This document shows positions 34,733 through 43,626 of a stretch of 64,000 nt of DNA, piece by piece (the stretch's first letter is position 1; each line of letters starts with the position of its first letter). Under the pieces are notes generated by a model that was not told where the DNA came from, did not search any database, and saw only the letters and a program-made list of their open reading frames with translations. Source of the DNA: Sneathiella chungangensis (lineage in GTDB: Bacteria; Pseudomonadota; Alphaproteobacteria; Sneathiellales; Sneathiellaceae); NCBI RefSeq assembly GCF_009882935.1, contig NZ_WTVA01000015.1, positions 310,001-374,000 of the forward strand, given 5' to 3'. The translations under genes were made by a program, and so were the position numbers.

Positions 34733-35869
34733 TTACAATTCTCGGGAGATGAGTTCTTTCATAATCTCGTTGGTGCCGCCGTAAATGCGCTGTACCCGGG
34801 CATCAGCGTAGGATCGCGCAACCCGGTATTCCCACATGAAACCGTAGCCGCCATGCAATTGCAGGCATTCGTCAATCACCTTGTTTTCGAGATCGGAGCA
34901 CCAGTATTTTGCCATGGCGGCGGTCGCCACCTGGAGGTTGCCCTTGAGCAATTCCTCAATACATTTATCAACGAAGACTCGGGCAATCTGCACTTGCGTC
35001 TTCTGTTCAGCAAGCTTGAAACGCGTATTCTGGAATTCGATAATCTTCTTACCGAAGGCACCCCGCTCCTTCACATAGTCAATGGTTTCTTCAAGAACCG
35101 CTTCCATCGTCGCCGTGGCGCCGATCGCGATCTGTAGCCGTTCCCAGGCGAGTTCCTGCATCAGGCAGAAGAAACCCTTTCCCTCGCCGCCGAGCATGTT
35201 GCTTGCCGGGACGCGGACGTCATCGAAGAAAAGTTCCGCCGTATCCTGGGCCTTGAGCCCGAGTTTATCGAGATTGCGGCCCTTCTCAAAACCGGGCGTG
35301 CCTGCTTCAACCAAAAACAGAGTGGTACCTTTAGCGCCCGCCGTCGGGTCCGTCTTCGTCACGACAATGACCAGATCCGACATAAAGCCGTTCGTGATAA
35401 AAGTCTTGGAGCCATTGATGATGTAGTCATCGCCATCCTTCACCGCGCGGGTCTTGACCCCCTGCAGGTCGGATCCGGCGCCCGGTTCCGTCATGGCAAT
35501 GGCGCCGATGATTTCGCCGCGCGCCATTTTTGGCAGATATTTCTTCTTCTGCTCTTCCGTGCCGTAGTTCAGGATATAGGGTCCGACAATCTCGGAATGA
35601 AGGCCGAAGCCCGGCCCAGACGTCCCCGCGCGCGCCTGCTCCTCCATCATGATAATGCTGTAAAGCTTGTCGGCGCCCGCGCCGCCATATTCCTCCGGGA
35701 TCGGCATACAGAGAAGCCCCTGTTTGCCGGCTTCCAGCCAGGCTTCGCGGCTCACCTGCCCGTCTTTCTCCCACTGGGCATGATGCGGGATGATATGTTC
35801 TTGATAGAAGCGGCGGACCGTTTCCCTGAAAATATTATGCTCTTCGCTGAAAATGCTTCTCTCGATCAT
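34733..35869 (-). CDS. Acyl-CoA dehydrogenase (LCAD-like)
   Basis: A 378-residue dehydrogenase with AMTEPGAGSDLQGVKT, KTFITNGFMSDL, LHGGYGFMWEYRVAR and IYGGTNEIMKELI. The last phrase is almost the mammalian long-chain acyl-CoA dehydrogenase (ACADL) tail, in which the active-site Glu lies on an internal helix rather than at YEG. It stands alone, behind a perfect 15-bp palindrome (35913-35927). Confidence 0.89.
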   Translation of the reverse strand: MIERSIFSEEHNIFRETVRRFYQEHIIPHHAQWEKDGQVSREAWLEAGKQGLLCMPIPEEYGGAGADKLYSIIMMEEQARAGTSGPGFGLHSEIVGPYILNYGTEEQKKKYLPKMARGEIIGAIAMTEPGAGSDLQGVKTRAVKDGDDYIINGSKTFITNGFMSDLVIVVTKTDPTAGAKGTTLFLVEAGTPGFEKGRNLDKLGLKAQDTAELFFDDVRVPASNMLGGEGKGFFCLMQELAWERLQIAIGATATMEAVLEETIDYVKERGAFGKKIIEFQNTRFKLAEQKTQVQIARVFVDKCIEELLKGNLQVATAAMAKYWCSDLENKVIDECLQLHGGYGFMWEYRVARSYADARVQRIYGGTNEIMKELISREL

Positions 35870-35912
35870 CTCGCCACCTTTGTTTTTAATTTTCGTGCGA
35901 CTTTCCCTGCAT

Positions 35913-35927
35913 TTGACAATTTGTCAA
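35913..35927. promoter_or_regulatory. Perfect 15-bp palindrome upstream of the LCAD-like gene
   Basis: TTGACAATTTGTCAA is a perfect 7-1-7 palindrome about 44 bases upstream of the start codon at 35869. The arm TTGACA is also a consensus -35 element, so a bound repressor would block RNA polymerase. A TetR-type regulator is likely, but which one is not known. Confidence 0.5.
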
Positions 35928-35966
35928 TTTTGTCCAAGTCTAGCCTTTTGTATCGCATTTCTCCAC

Positions 35967-35997
35967 AAAAAAAGGCGAGCCAAAAGACCCGCCTTTT
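35967..35997 (-). terminator. Terminator of the beta-oxidation operon
   Basis: AAAAGGCG (35970-35977) pairs with CGCCTTTT (35990-35997). Read leftward, the stem is followed by a run of seven T (complement of the A-run ending at 35973). It follows the dehydrogenase gene at 36020. Confidence 0.75.
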
Positions 35998-36019
35998 CGT
36001 ATATCTCATACCTGACGAC

Positions 36020-37810
36020 CTAGAACGCTTCAGCGTCGAGTTCCATCATCGTTTTTGATCCCGCGCTCATTTTCACAAGGAGGGAGGAGACATCCGGTAT
36101 CATGCGCTCAAAGAAGAACCGCGCGGTCACCAGCTTGGTCTTGTAGAACTCTGGATCGTCGGTTCCCTCAGCGAGTTTCGCCTTGGCGATTTTCGCCATT
36201 TGCGCCCACATGAAGCCAAGTGCGACAAGGCCGAACATGCGAAGATATTCCGTCGACGCCGCTCCGGCTTCATCGGGATTTTTCATGCCTTTTTCGCCGA
36301 GAAGCGCCGTTCCCTGCTGCAGCTTCGCGAAGGCTTTCGCGAGCGGCATGACAAACTCCTTCTGGTCCGGGTCCATCATATTTTCCTGGATGAAAGCATC
36401 CACCGGATGGAAGAACTGACGAAGGTTGCGGCCCATATTCTGCGGCAGCTTGCGACCGACGAGGTCAAGCGCCTGAATACCGTTCGCCCCTTCATAGATC
36501 TGGGTGATGCGGGCATCGCGGACGAACTGCTCCATTCCCCATTCATGGATATAACCATGACCGCCATAACATTGCATCGCGGTCGCAGCGAGTTCAAAGC
36601 CCATATCGGTGAAATAGGCCTTGATGACCGGCGTGAGAAGCGAGAGCGCTTCATCGGCGGCGCGGCGTCCCTCTTCATCCGGGTGCTTCTCCACCATATC
36701 GACCTGCAAGCCTGCCCAAAGCCCCAAGGCGCGGGCGCCTTCGGTAAAGGCCCGGATCATCAGCAGGTTCCGGCGAATGTCCGGATGCACGATGATCGGA
36801 TCGGCGGGCTTGTCCGGCGCCTTGACACCGGAAATAGACCGGCCTTGCAGACGGTCCTTCGCATAGATCACCGCGTTCTGATAGGCGACTTCGGCCTGGC
36901 TGAGGCCCTGAATTCCAACGCCGAGGCGGGCGGCATTCATCATCGTGAACATGGCGCGCATGCCCTTGTGCTTCTCGCCCAAGAGCCAGCCCGTCGCATC
37001 CTCATAATTCATGACGCAGGTGGAGTTGCCATGAATACCCATCTTATGCTCGATGGAACCACACTCAACCCCGTTGCGGGTGGCAGGGTTTCCATCCGCG
37101 TCCAGCAGGAATTTCGGCACGATAAAGAGTGAGACACCCTTGATCCCGTCCGGGCCCCCCGGAATTTTCGCCAGCACCAGATGGACAATATTATCCGCCA
37201 TATCATGCTCGCCGGCGGAGATGAAAATCTTCGTGCCGGTAATCTTGTAGCTGCCGTCGTCCTGCGGCACCGCCTTGGTACGCATAAGGCCAAGGTCCGT
37301 GCCGCAATGCGGCTCGGTCAGGTTCATGGTGCCGGTCCAGTCACCGGTGACCATTTTCGGAAGCCACGTCTGCTTCTGTTCATCGGTGCCATGCTTATGA
37401 ATGGCCGCATAGGCGCCATGAGTGAGGCCCGGATACATGCCGAACGCCATGTTGGCCGCGCTCATCATTTCGGCGAAGGCGATCCCTATGACATGAGGAA
37501 GGCCCTGCCCGCCATACTCCGGATCGGCATCAAGGCCCATCCATCCGGCGGCGCGATATTCGTCATAGGCCTCCTTGAATCCGGTCGGGGTTTTTACCTC
37601 GCCATTGTTCCAGGTGCAGCCTTCCTTGTCGCCGACCTGGTTGAGCGGCTGTATTACCTCGCTCATCAGCTTGCCGCCCTCTTCAAGGATCGCATCAATC
37701 ATGTCCGGTGTCGCGTCCTCGAAACCCGGCATATTGGTCATCTTGTCGAGACCCAGAAGGTCGTTGAGGACAAATTTGAAGTCTTTTACCGGTGCGTTAT
37801 AAACAGGCAT
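36020..37810 (-). CDS. Acyl-CoA dehydrogenase, long form with C-terminal domain
   Basis: A 596-residue dehydrogenase with the N-terminal ACAD_N-type extension, NLTEPHCGTDLGLMRTKA, KIFISAGEHDMADNIVH, CYGGHGYIHEWGMEQFVRD and QIYEGANGIQALDLVGRKL. Here the catalytic Glu of the YEG motif is present. The last 130 residues are the extra helical domain found in this class (FadE-like and DmdC-like, about 590-600 residues). It follows the FadN-type gene by 14 bases in a three-gene operon, so long-chain fatty acyl-CoA oxidation is the most likely role. Confidence 0.9.
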   Translation of the reverse strand: MPVYNAPVKDFKFVLNDLLGLDKMTNMPGFEDATPDMIDAILEEGGKLMSEVIQPLNQVGDKEGCTWNNGEVKTPTGFKEAYDEYRAAGWMGLDADPEYGGQGLPHVIGIAFAEMMSAANMAFGMYPGLTHGAYAAIHKHGTDEQKQTWLPKMVTGDWTGTMNLTEPHCGTDLGLMRTKAVPQDDGSYKITGTKIFISAGEHDMADNIVHLVLAKIPGGPDGIKGVSLFIVPKFLLDADGNPATRNGVECGSIEHKMGIHGNSTCVMNYEDATGWLLGEKHKGMRAMFTMMNAARLGVGIQGLSQAEVAYQNAVIYAKDRLQGRSISGVKAPDKPADPIIVHPDIRRNLLMIRAFTEGARALGLWAGLQVDMVEKHPDEEGRRAADEALSLLTPVIKAYFTDMGFELAATAMQCYGGHGYIHEWGMEQFVRDARITQIYEGANGIQALDLVGRKLPQNMGRNLRQFFHPVDAFIQENMMDPDQKEFVMPLAKAFAKLQQGTALLGEKGMKNPDEAGAASTEYLRMFGLVALGFMWAQMAKIAKAKLAEGTDDPEFYKTKLVTARFFFERMIPDVSSLLVKMSAGSKTMMELDAEAF

Positions 37811-37824
37811 CTCGATACTCCCTT

Positions 37825-40158
37825 CTAGTTTCTAAGCGGCTTGCCGGTGGTGAGCATATGCTCGATCCGGTCAAGCGTTTTATGGTTATGGATGAGAGTC
37901 ATGAACCCCTCGCGTTCCAGCTGTAGCAGCTTCTTTTCGGTCACCGGCTGGGTGATATCCGTATCCCCGCCGGTGAGGACGCGGGCGACCTGCTCACTGA
38001 CTACACCGTCATAGGCGGTGGCCCTGCCCATGCTCACGAACCCGGAAACCGCCATATCGAAGGCCGCCGCCGCCGTCGCGCCGGGAAGGTTGACTTCCAC
38101 GGGTTCGGGCGCGGTGTAACCCTCCACCATTTCAAGCGCGCGTTTCTTCGCATCGGCGAGAACACGCTTGCGGTTCATGGTGACTCGGTCACCCTCGCGC
38201 AGGATCATCATGTCCCGCGCTTCTGCCGCGCTTGTTGCAACCTTTGCGGTGGAAATAGCCTCGAACACGCCGGATAGCGCCGGCATTGCGCCGCCCGGGC
38301 GTTTCTTGTTCATCATCGCGCGGATGACCAGTTCCTTGCAGCCGCCGAAGCCAGGGATCACCCCGACACCAACTTCCACAAGACCCATATAGCTTTCTGC
38401 ATGAGCCTGAACAGCTGATGCCGCGAGTACAATTTCACAGCCGCCACCGAGCGCCATACCAGCCGGAGCCGCAACCACGGGGAAGGGTGCGTATTTCAGT
38501 TTCATCAACGCATTCTGACCTTCAGAGATCGAATTCTCGATCACCGGCCACATCGCCGCATTGGCCGCAAAAAGCGCGAGGCCGACATTAGCGCCAACGG
38601 AGAAGTTATCCGCATCATTGCCGATAACCAATGCTTTGAAGCCCTTCTTGTCGATCTTGCCCGCTTCCTGCAACATCGCGACCACATCCTGATCGATGGA
38701 GTTCATCTTTGTGTGAATTTCAAGGCAGGCGACACCGTCTCCGAGATCCCAGATACTTGCGCCCTTGTTAGACATTACCGGCTCGCTGCCGCGCTTGATA
38801 TCGGCGAGCATCCACGCGCCTTCCGCCACCGGAACGACTGCATAGTCGCCGTCAACCGTCATGTAGAAAGCGTCCTTACCCTCTTCCTTATAGAGCGGGC
38901 GATCGCCAACTTTTTTCAGGAATTCCGGCACCGGTAGCCCTTCAGCTTCCAGCCGATCAATAAAGTATTGGTTGCCGAGCTGATCGAGTTGTTCGAACGG
39001 ACCATATTTCCAGGCATAGCCGGTTTTCATGGCCGTATCGATGGCGATGATGTCATCGGCGATCTCACCCACCAGCGAGGCCGCGTAGGAAATCGTCTTC
39101 GAGAGGATCGCCCAGGCATATTGCCCGCCCTTGTCGTCATATTCGACGAGGGCACGCAGGCCCTTCTTCGCCGCCTTGACGGACCCGAGCTGTGGTTTCT
39201 GGGCCTTGGCATATTCACCGGTTTTGAGATTGCGGGCTTCCTTGACGCGTTTGCCGCCCTCTTTATTCATGCGGTAGAAACCGCCCTTGCCCTTGCGGCC
39301 CGTATAGCCCTCTTCGATCATCTTCGCGGTCATCGCGACCAGCGGATGATTTTCGTCATATTCCCGAGAAAACACATCGCTTGCAGGCAGCTCCGCCAGC
39401 ATGGAGGCAATCACCTTTGGTCCCAGATCGATACCCGTCAGGTCGCCGAGACCGAAAATCCCGGTGGAGGGGATGCCCATCGGCTTACCGCAAACCGCAT
39501 CGGCCTCTTCAACCGTGAGGTCGAGATCGTAGGCGGAGCGTGTCGCCACAGAGGACCAGTAAATGCCGATCCGGTTACCAATAAACCCGGGCGTGTCGTA
39601 ACAGTCGACAACTTCCTTACCCAGAGATACGTCCGCGAATTTGCGCAACTCATCCAGCGCTTCATTGCGGGTATGTTCACCGCCGACCAGTTCAAACAAC
39701 CGCATATAACGCGGCGGGTTGAAGAAATGGGTGATGGCAAAATCCTTCTGTAGGCTTTCCGGCATCCCCTCCATCAGTGTTTTGAGCGGAATGGTGGAGG
39801 TGTTGGAAGTAACAATGGAGCCTGCTTTACGTACGCCGTCGAGACGCTTGTAAAGGTCCTGCTTTAGCCCCGTATTCTCGATAATTGCCTCGCAGATCCA
39901 GTCACAATCGGCAACGAGATCGAGGTTGTCTTCAAGATTGCCCGTCGTGACCAGCCGCGCGTTCTTCTTGTGCATGAAGGGCGCGGGCTTGGTTTTCAGC
40001 ATGGTCGCAACCGCACCCTCAGCCAGCATATTCCGGTTCTTGGCATCTTTCGGAACGATATCCAGCAACACCACCGGAACGCCCGCATTGGCAACATGGG
40101 CGGCAATCGCCGCGCCCATGACACCTGCGCCGATAACGGCAACTTTTTCAATCGCCAT
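37825..40158 (-). CDS. 3-Hydroxyacyl-CoA dehydrogenase / enoyl-CoA hydratase, FadN-type
   Basis: A 777-residue bifunctional beta-oxidation enzyme. The NAD-binding motif GAGVMGAAIA is at residues 8-17, and the 3-hydroxyacyl-CoA dehydrogenase part (ITHFFNPPRYM, NRIGIYW) occupies the N-terminal half. The crotonase fold is C-terminal (APAGMALGGGCEIVLAA, VGVGVIPGFGGCKEL). This order, dehydrogenase first and hydratase last, is that of FadN, the reverse of E. coli FadB. It starts 2 bases after the thiolase stop codon. ATG 40158 is chosen over 40209. Confidence 0.92.
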   Translation of the reverse strand: MAIEKVAVIGAGVMGAAIAAHVANAGVPVVLLDIVPKDAKNRNMLAEGAVATMLKTKPAPFMHKKNARLVTTGNLEDNLDLVADCDWICEAIIENTGLKQDLYKRLDGVRKAGSIVTSNTSTIPLKTLMEGMPESLQKDFAITHFFNPPRYMRLFELVGGEHTRNEALDELRKFADVSLGKEVVDCYDTPGFIGNRIGIYWSSVATRSAYDLDLTVEEADAVCGKPMGIPSTGIFGLGDLTGIDLGPKVIASMLAELPASDVFSREYDENHPLVAMTAKMIEEGYTGRKGKGGFYRMNKEGGKRVKEARNLKTGEYAKAQKPQLGSVKAAKKGLRALVEYDDKGGQYAWAILSKTISYAASLVGEIADDIIAIDTAMKTGYAWKYGPFEQLDQLGNQYFIDRLEAEGLPVPEFLKKVGDRPLYKEEGKDAFYMTVDGDYAVVPVAEGAWMLADIKRGSEPVMSNKGASIWDLGDGVACLEIHTKMNSIDQDVVAMLQEAGKIDKKGFKALVIGNDADNFSVGANVGLALFAANAAMWPVIENSISEGQNALMKLKYAPFPVVAAPAGMALGGGCEIVLAASAVQAHAESYMGLVEVGVGVIPGFGGCKELVIRAMMNKKRPGGAMPALSGVFEAISTAKVATSAAEARDMMILREGDRVTMNRKRVLADAKKRALEMVEGYTAPEPVEVNLPGATAAAAFDMAVSGFVSMGRATAYDGVVSEQVARVLTGGDTDITQPVTEKKLLQLEREGFMTLIHNHKTLDRIEHMLTTGKPLRN

Positions 40159-40160
40159 GA

Positions 40161-41297
40161 TTAGCAGGCCTCCAGAACCGTGGCGATACCCTGACCGCCG
40201 CCGATGCATTGTGTGGCAAGACCGAGCGCCTTGCCTTCGCGCTGCAACAGGCTTGCCGTCTTGCCAGTGATACGGGCCCCTGTCGCGCCCATCGGATGGC
40301 CGAGGGCTATAGCGCCGCCATCAAGATTGGTTTTGGCGAAATCCATGCCGGATTCTTTCAGGACCGCTAAGGCCTGCGCCGCAAACGCCTCGTTCAGTTC
40401 AATGATATCCATATCCGCGAGAGTGACGCCCGCACGCTCCAGCGCTTTCTTGGTGGCCGGAACCGGTCCGATACCCATCAGCTCCGGCGCACAGCCCGCG
40501 ACGGCAATCGACCTGATGCGTGCGAGTTTCTTAAGCCCGTTCGCATCGGCATATTCTTCGGAACAGACGAGCGTGGCCGACGCGCCATCGGTGAGCGGGG
40601 AGGAAGTCGCCGCCGTGACTGTTCCATTCGCATCAAAAGCCGGCTTCAGTCCCGCGAGGGTTTCCATTGTCGTCTCGGGACGAATGCAGCCATCCTGTTC
40701 AACGCGGGTATTGCCATCGACAATCGGGATAATCTCGTCACTGAACTTACCGGCTTCGCGGGCGGCGGTGGCGCGGGCATGACTTTCCACCGCCATTTCC
40801 TCCTGCTCCTGACGGGAGATGTTATATTTTTTTGCGAGGTTTTCCGCCGTAATTCCCATGGAGACATAGGCCTCCGGATAGGATTTATAAAGCCCCGGGT
40901 GCGGCGCGGGATTGAAACCACCCATGGGCACACGGGTCATGCTCTCGATCCCGCCACAGACAAATACTTCGCCTGCGCCCATCTGGATCGCGCCAGCGGC
41001 CATATGGATGGCCTGCATGGAGGAACCGCAAAAACGATTGACCGTCGTTGCCGCGGCGGATTTCGGAATGCCGGCAAGGAAGCTGATGATACGGGCGACA
41101 TTTAGGCCCTGCTCTGCCTCCGGGAAGGCGCAGCCGATGATCACATCCTCAATATCCTCGACATTCACGCCGGTATTGGCGATCAGCCCCTTGACCACCT
41201 GTCCCGTCATTTCATCGGGGCGGATCTTGATCAACTCCCCCTTGTTTGCAAGGGTGAAGGGAGAGCGTGCATATCCCGCGATTACGACATTTTTCAT
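40161..41297 (-). CDS. fadA: Acetyl-CoA acyltransferase (thiolase)
   Basis: A 378-residue thiolase with nucleophile Cys90 in NRFCGSS, the GHPMGATGAR histidine loop and the QCIGGGQG second cysteine. It performs the last step of beta-oxidation. It is first in the operon with the FadN-type enzyme and the long dehydrogenase, and has a TTTCCTTTCA-complement ribosome binding site. The LiuR-like regulator gene begins about 125 bases upstream on the same strand. Confidence 0.93.
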   Translation of the reverse strand: MKNVVIAGYARSPFTLANKGELIKIRPDEMTGQVVKGLIANTGVNVEDIEDVIIGCAFPEAEQGLNVARIISFLAGIPKSAAATTVNRFCGSSMQAIHMAAGAIQMGAGEVFVCGGIESMTRVPMGGFNPAPHPGLYKSYPEAYVSMGITAENLAKKYNISRQEQEEMAVESHARATAAREAGKFSDEIIPIVDGNTRVEQDGCIRPETTMETLAGLKPAFDANGTVTAATSSPLTDGASATLVCSEEYADANGLKKLARIRSIAVAGCAPELMGIGPVPATKKALERAGVTLADMDIIELNEAFAAQALAVLKESGMDFAKTNLDGGAIALGHPMGATGARITGKTASLLQREGKALGLATQCIGGGQGIATVLEAC

Positions 41298-41422
41298 TGT
41301 CTCAACTTCCTTTCAGATCAATTAGATGAACCGGCTACTCCCGGTCGTTATTTTCGTTCTGCCCTTTTACATAGAGCATGCTTTTCACGTTTGGAAATTT
41401 GGTTGACTCACTTACCGGGTAG

Positions 41423-41863
41423 CTACGCGATCGTCTTCTTGCAACCGCCCAGCGGCTTTCCGCCTGACGCCAGATGTTCCTTCAACTGGGCGATACCATC
41501 TTCAAGCTCCGCAATCGCTTCATTGATATCCGTTCGCTGCGCATTCAGTTTTTCAAGCTGCTCTTCGCATTTTTTCAGTGTGAAGGTGAGCTGGTCTGTA
41601 CTGCCGCTTTCTGGTGAATACATGTCCAGCATTTTCTTGATATCCTGAAGGCTGAATCCCAAACGTCGGCCGCGCAGGATAATCTTCAGCCGGCCGCGAT
41701 CGCTCCGGGAATAGATCCGCGTTGTTCCCTCACGCGCCGGATTTATCAGACCCTTGTCCTCATAAAAACGGATGGTGCGGGAAGTGACGCCGAATTCCTC
41801 GGCGAGCTCTGTAATGGAGAAGCTTATCCGGTCTTCCGTCTCAATTTTTGTTCTGGCGTTCAT
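41423..41863 (-). CDS. MerR-family regulator, LiuR-like
   Basis: A 146-residue regulator. The MerR winged helix is FSITELAEEFGVTSRTIRFY then EDKGLINPAREGTTRIYS, and a long dimerisation coil follows (LKKCEEQLEKLNAQRTDI). It ends in GGCKK. LiuR-type MerR proteins control branched-chain amino acid and fatty acid degradation in proteobacteria. A perfect 24-bp palindrome lies 35 bases upstream of its start, and a near copy precedes the SDR-dehydrogenase-carboxylase operon at 27000. Confidence 0.88.
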   Translation of the reverse strand: MNARTKIETEDRISFSITELAEEFGVTSRTIRFYEDKGLINPAREGTTRIYSRSDRGRLKIILRGRRLGFSLQDIKKMLDMYSPESGSTDQLTFTLKKCEEQLEKLNAQRTDINEAIAELEDGIAQLKEHLASGGKPLGGCKKTIA

Positions 41864-41897
41864 ATGATTCCCAATCCTGACCCCTGCGATGAATATA

Positions 41898-41921
41898 GTT
41901 GACGTTTACGTAAACGTCAAC
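41898..41921. promoter_or_regulatory. Perfect 24-bp palindrome, probable LiuR-like operator
   Basis: The arms read GTTGACGTTTAC and GTAAACGTCAAC and abut without a spacer, giving a fully self-complementary 24-mer. It lies between the MerR gene (start 41863, leftward) and the Mpo1-like gene (42005, rightward). Autoregulation of the MerR gene is likely; a related site is at 27000-27021. Confidence 0.75.
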
Positions 41922-42004
41922 CTCCTGCAGGAAATTTGTCCGGATGGATTTGAGGCGGGTTTTTCTATTATAATAGCGCGTAAATTTGTTGGGAGACACA
42001 GGAA

Positions 42005-42331
42005 ATGGCGGACAAGATTAGCAGCTATGACGAATTCTGGCCCTATTACCTCAGGGAACATTCGAAGGTGAGTTGCCGCCGGCTGCATTATTTCGGAACG
42101 ACGCTTGCCCTGTTTTGCCTGATTGCCGCCATTGCCCTAAAGACGCCATGGCTGATTTTACTGGCGCTCGTGGCCGGCTACGGTCCGGCCTGGGTCGCGC
42201 ATTTCTTCGTTGAGAAGAACCGCCCCGCGACGTTCACCTACCCCCTCTGGTCACTTTACAGCGATTTCAGGATGTATTTTTACTGGATCGGCGGAAGATT
42301 GCCGGCTGAACTGAAAAAAGCGGGTATCTGA
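42005..42331 (+). CDS. Mpo1-like (DUF962) membrane protein
   Basis: A 108-residue protein with two membrane segments (about 27-45 and 47-65). The conserved segments EHSKVSCRRLHYFGT, WVAHFFVEKNRPATF and YPLWSLYSDFRMY are typical of DUF962. Yeast Mpo1 in this family is an iron-dependent dioxygenase that acts on 2-hydroxy fatty acids, so a lipid alpha-oxidation role is possible. It is divergent from the LiuR-like gene and shares the palindromic intergenic region. It converges on the glycosyltransferase gene with a 4-base gap. Confidence 0.87.
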   Translation: MADKISSYDEFWPYYLREHSKVSCRRLHYFGTTLALFCLIAAIALKTPWLILLALVAGYGPAWVAHFFVEKNRPATFTYPLWSLYSDFRMYFYWIGGRLPAELKKAGI

Positions 42332-42335
42332 TTAG

Positions 42336-43364
42336 TCAGGCCCGGTGCAGTTCCGTGGGCCACTGATAATCTTCGCTGAGCTCCTGACGGAACGTCACTT
42401 CGGTAATATATTTGGTCACCAGTCGTTCATTAAAGATTTCATGTGTCCGTTTCCAACCGTTCCGGGCGATGGTCCGCGCCTCGTCATCATGGTCATTGAA
42501 ATAGGCGATCTTTTCAAGAAGCTGGTCGAAATCATCATAGAAGACAAGTTCATCTTCCTTGTAAATCTGATCATATCCCGTCCGCCGGTGGATAAGGGTC
42601 ATAAGTCCGTTTCCGGTATATTGCGCCATCCGGTCGGAGCTATATAGCGGGAATATTTCATCACGGCTGAGGTTGAGACCCATCCGGGAATCTCCGATCC
42701 GGCGTTGGTAGGTAATACCGCTAATCGGCGGCTTTCCGGACATTCCGAGAATTTCCATCGTCTGCGTGCCAAACCGGTCAAGGATCATTTCGGCAACCTG
42801 TCGCCGCTCACTGCCCTCCTTCGCATTGCCCATGCCGTAGAAGAGACGGAATTTCGGATTGGGATTATCGAAGGCACGCACCGTATCAATGCTGGGATCG
42901 ACGAGATTGGGGAAAAAGCTGACGACATTGCGCTTATTCGCAAATTGCTTCAGCCCATCGCCCGCAGTTGTAATAAAAGTAGCATCGGCAATAGCCGCAT
43001 GTTTTGCCGTACGGGCCACAGTCTGGGCCTGCCAGAGTGGATCGAAATCATAAACGGCGATTTTGATATGGGGGACGGCTTTGCGTATTTCCTTGAGGGT
43101 CTGCGCAAAAATCGGATCCGCATGACCGATGAAGAGCAAATCCGGCCAATAATTCTTCGCGGTCTTGATCAATCGCATATTCGCAGGAACGACACCGAAT
43201 TTGCGGGATCCGAACCAGGTGGAGGACCTCGCAATATCGCGGTCGCTAAACTGGTAGACCTGATGACCATTTCGGATAAAACCGTTGGCGAGCTTCCGGT
43301 TGGAATCGTAGAAGGCGCCGCCATCATGCTTTTCGTTGAAGTTACCGACGTATAGGACTCGCAT
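42336..43364 (-). CDS. Glycosyltransferase, CgeB/YkvP-like
   Basis: A 342-residue GT-B-type protein. The N-terminal Rossmann half begins MRVLYVGNFNEKHDGGAFYD and the C-terminal half contains RMGLNLSRDEIFPLYSSDRM and a nucleotide-sugar region like that of CgeB/YkvP proteins. It probably adds sugar to a surface polymer. It is single and leftward, not part of a larger polysaccharide cluster here. Confidence 0.8.
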   Translation of the reverse strand: MRVLYVGNFNEKHDGGAFYDSNRKLANGFIRNGHQVYQFSDRDIARSSTWFGSRKFGVVPANMRLIKTAKNYWPDLLFIGHADPIFAQTLKEIRKAVPHIKIAVYDFDPLWQAQTVARTAKHAAIADATFITTAGDGLKQFANKRNVVSFFPNLVDPSIDTVRAFDNPNPKFRLFYGMGNAKEGSERRQVAEMILDRFGTQTMEILGMSGKPPISGITYQRRIGDSRMGLNLSRDEIFPLYSSDRMAQYTGNGLMTLIHRRTGYDQIYKEDELVFYDDFDQLLEKIAYFNDHDDEARTIARNGWKRTHEIFNERLVTKYITEVTFRQELSEDYQWPTELHRA

Positions 43365-43626
43365 CGCAGCTCCGGTTTGCTTTTTCGGCAGTCAGAATGG
43401 CGTTTAGATAGCTTGGCGAACCCGATTTTCACAAGCCTTTTCTCAAAATCCTCACCGGTTGCGCGGCATGTTCGTGCAACCTGCGGCAAAATGGCCGCGA
43501 ATGCCGGATATGTCGGGAAGTTTTCCTGCCGTCCCCTTCCCTTCTTTAGCCTTTTCATGTATAGCCAAGAGAATCGGCGCCTCGCCCCGTCCAACCGCAT
43601 AAAATCAAGAAGGCCAAAGCTGTCGA

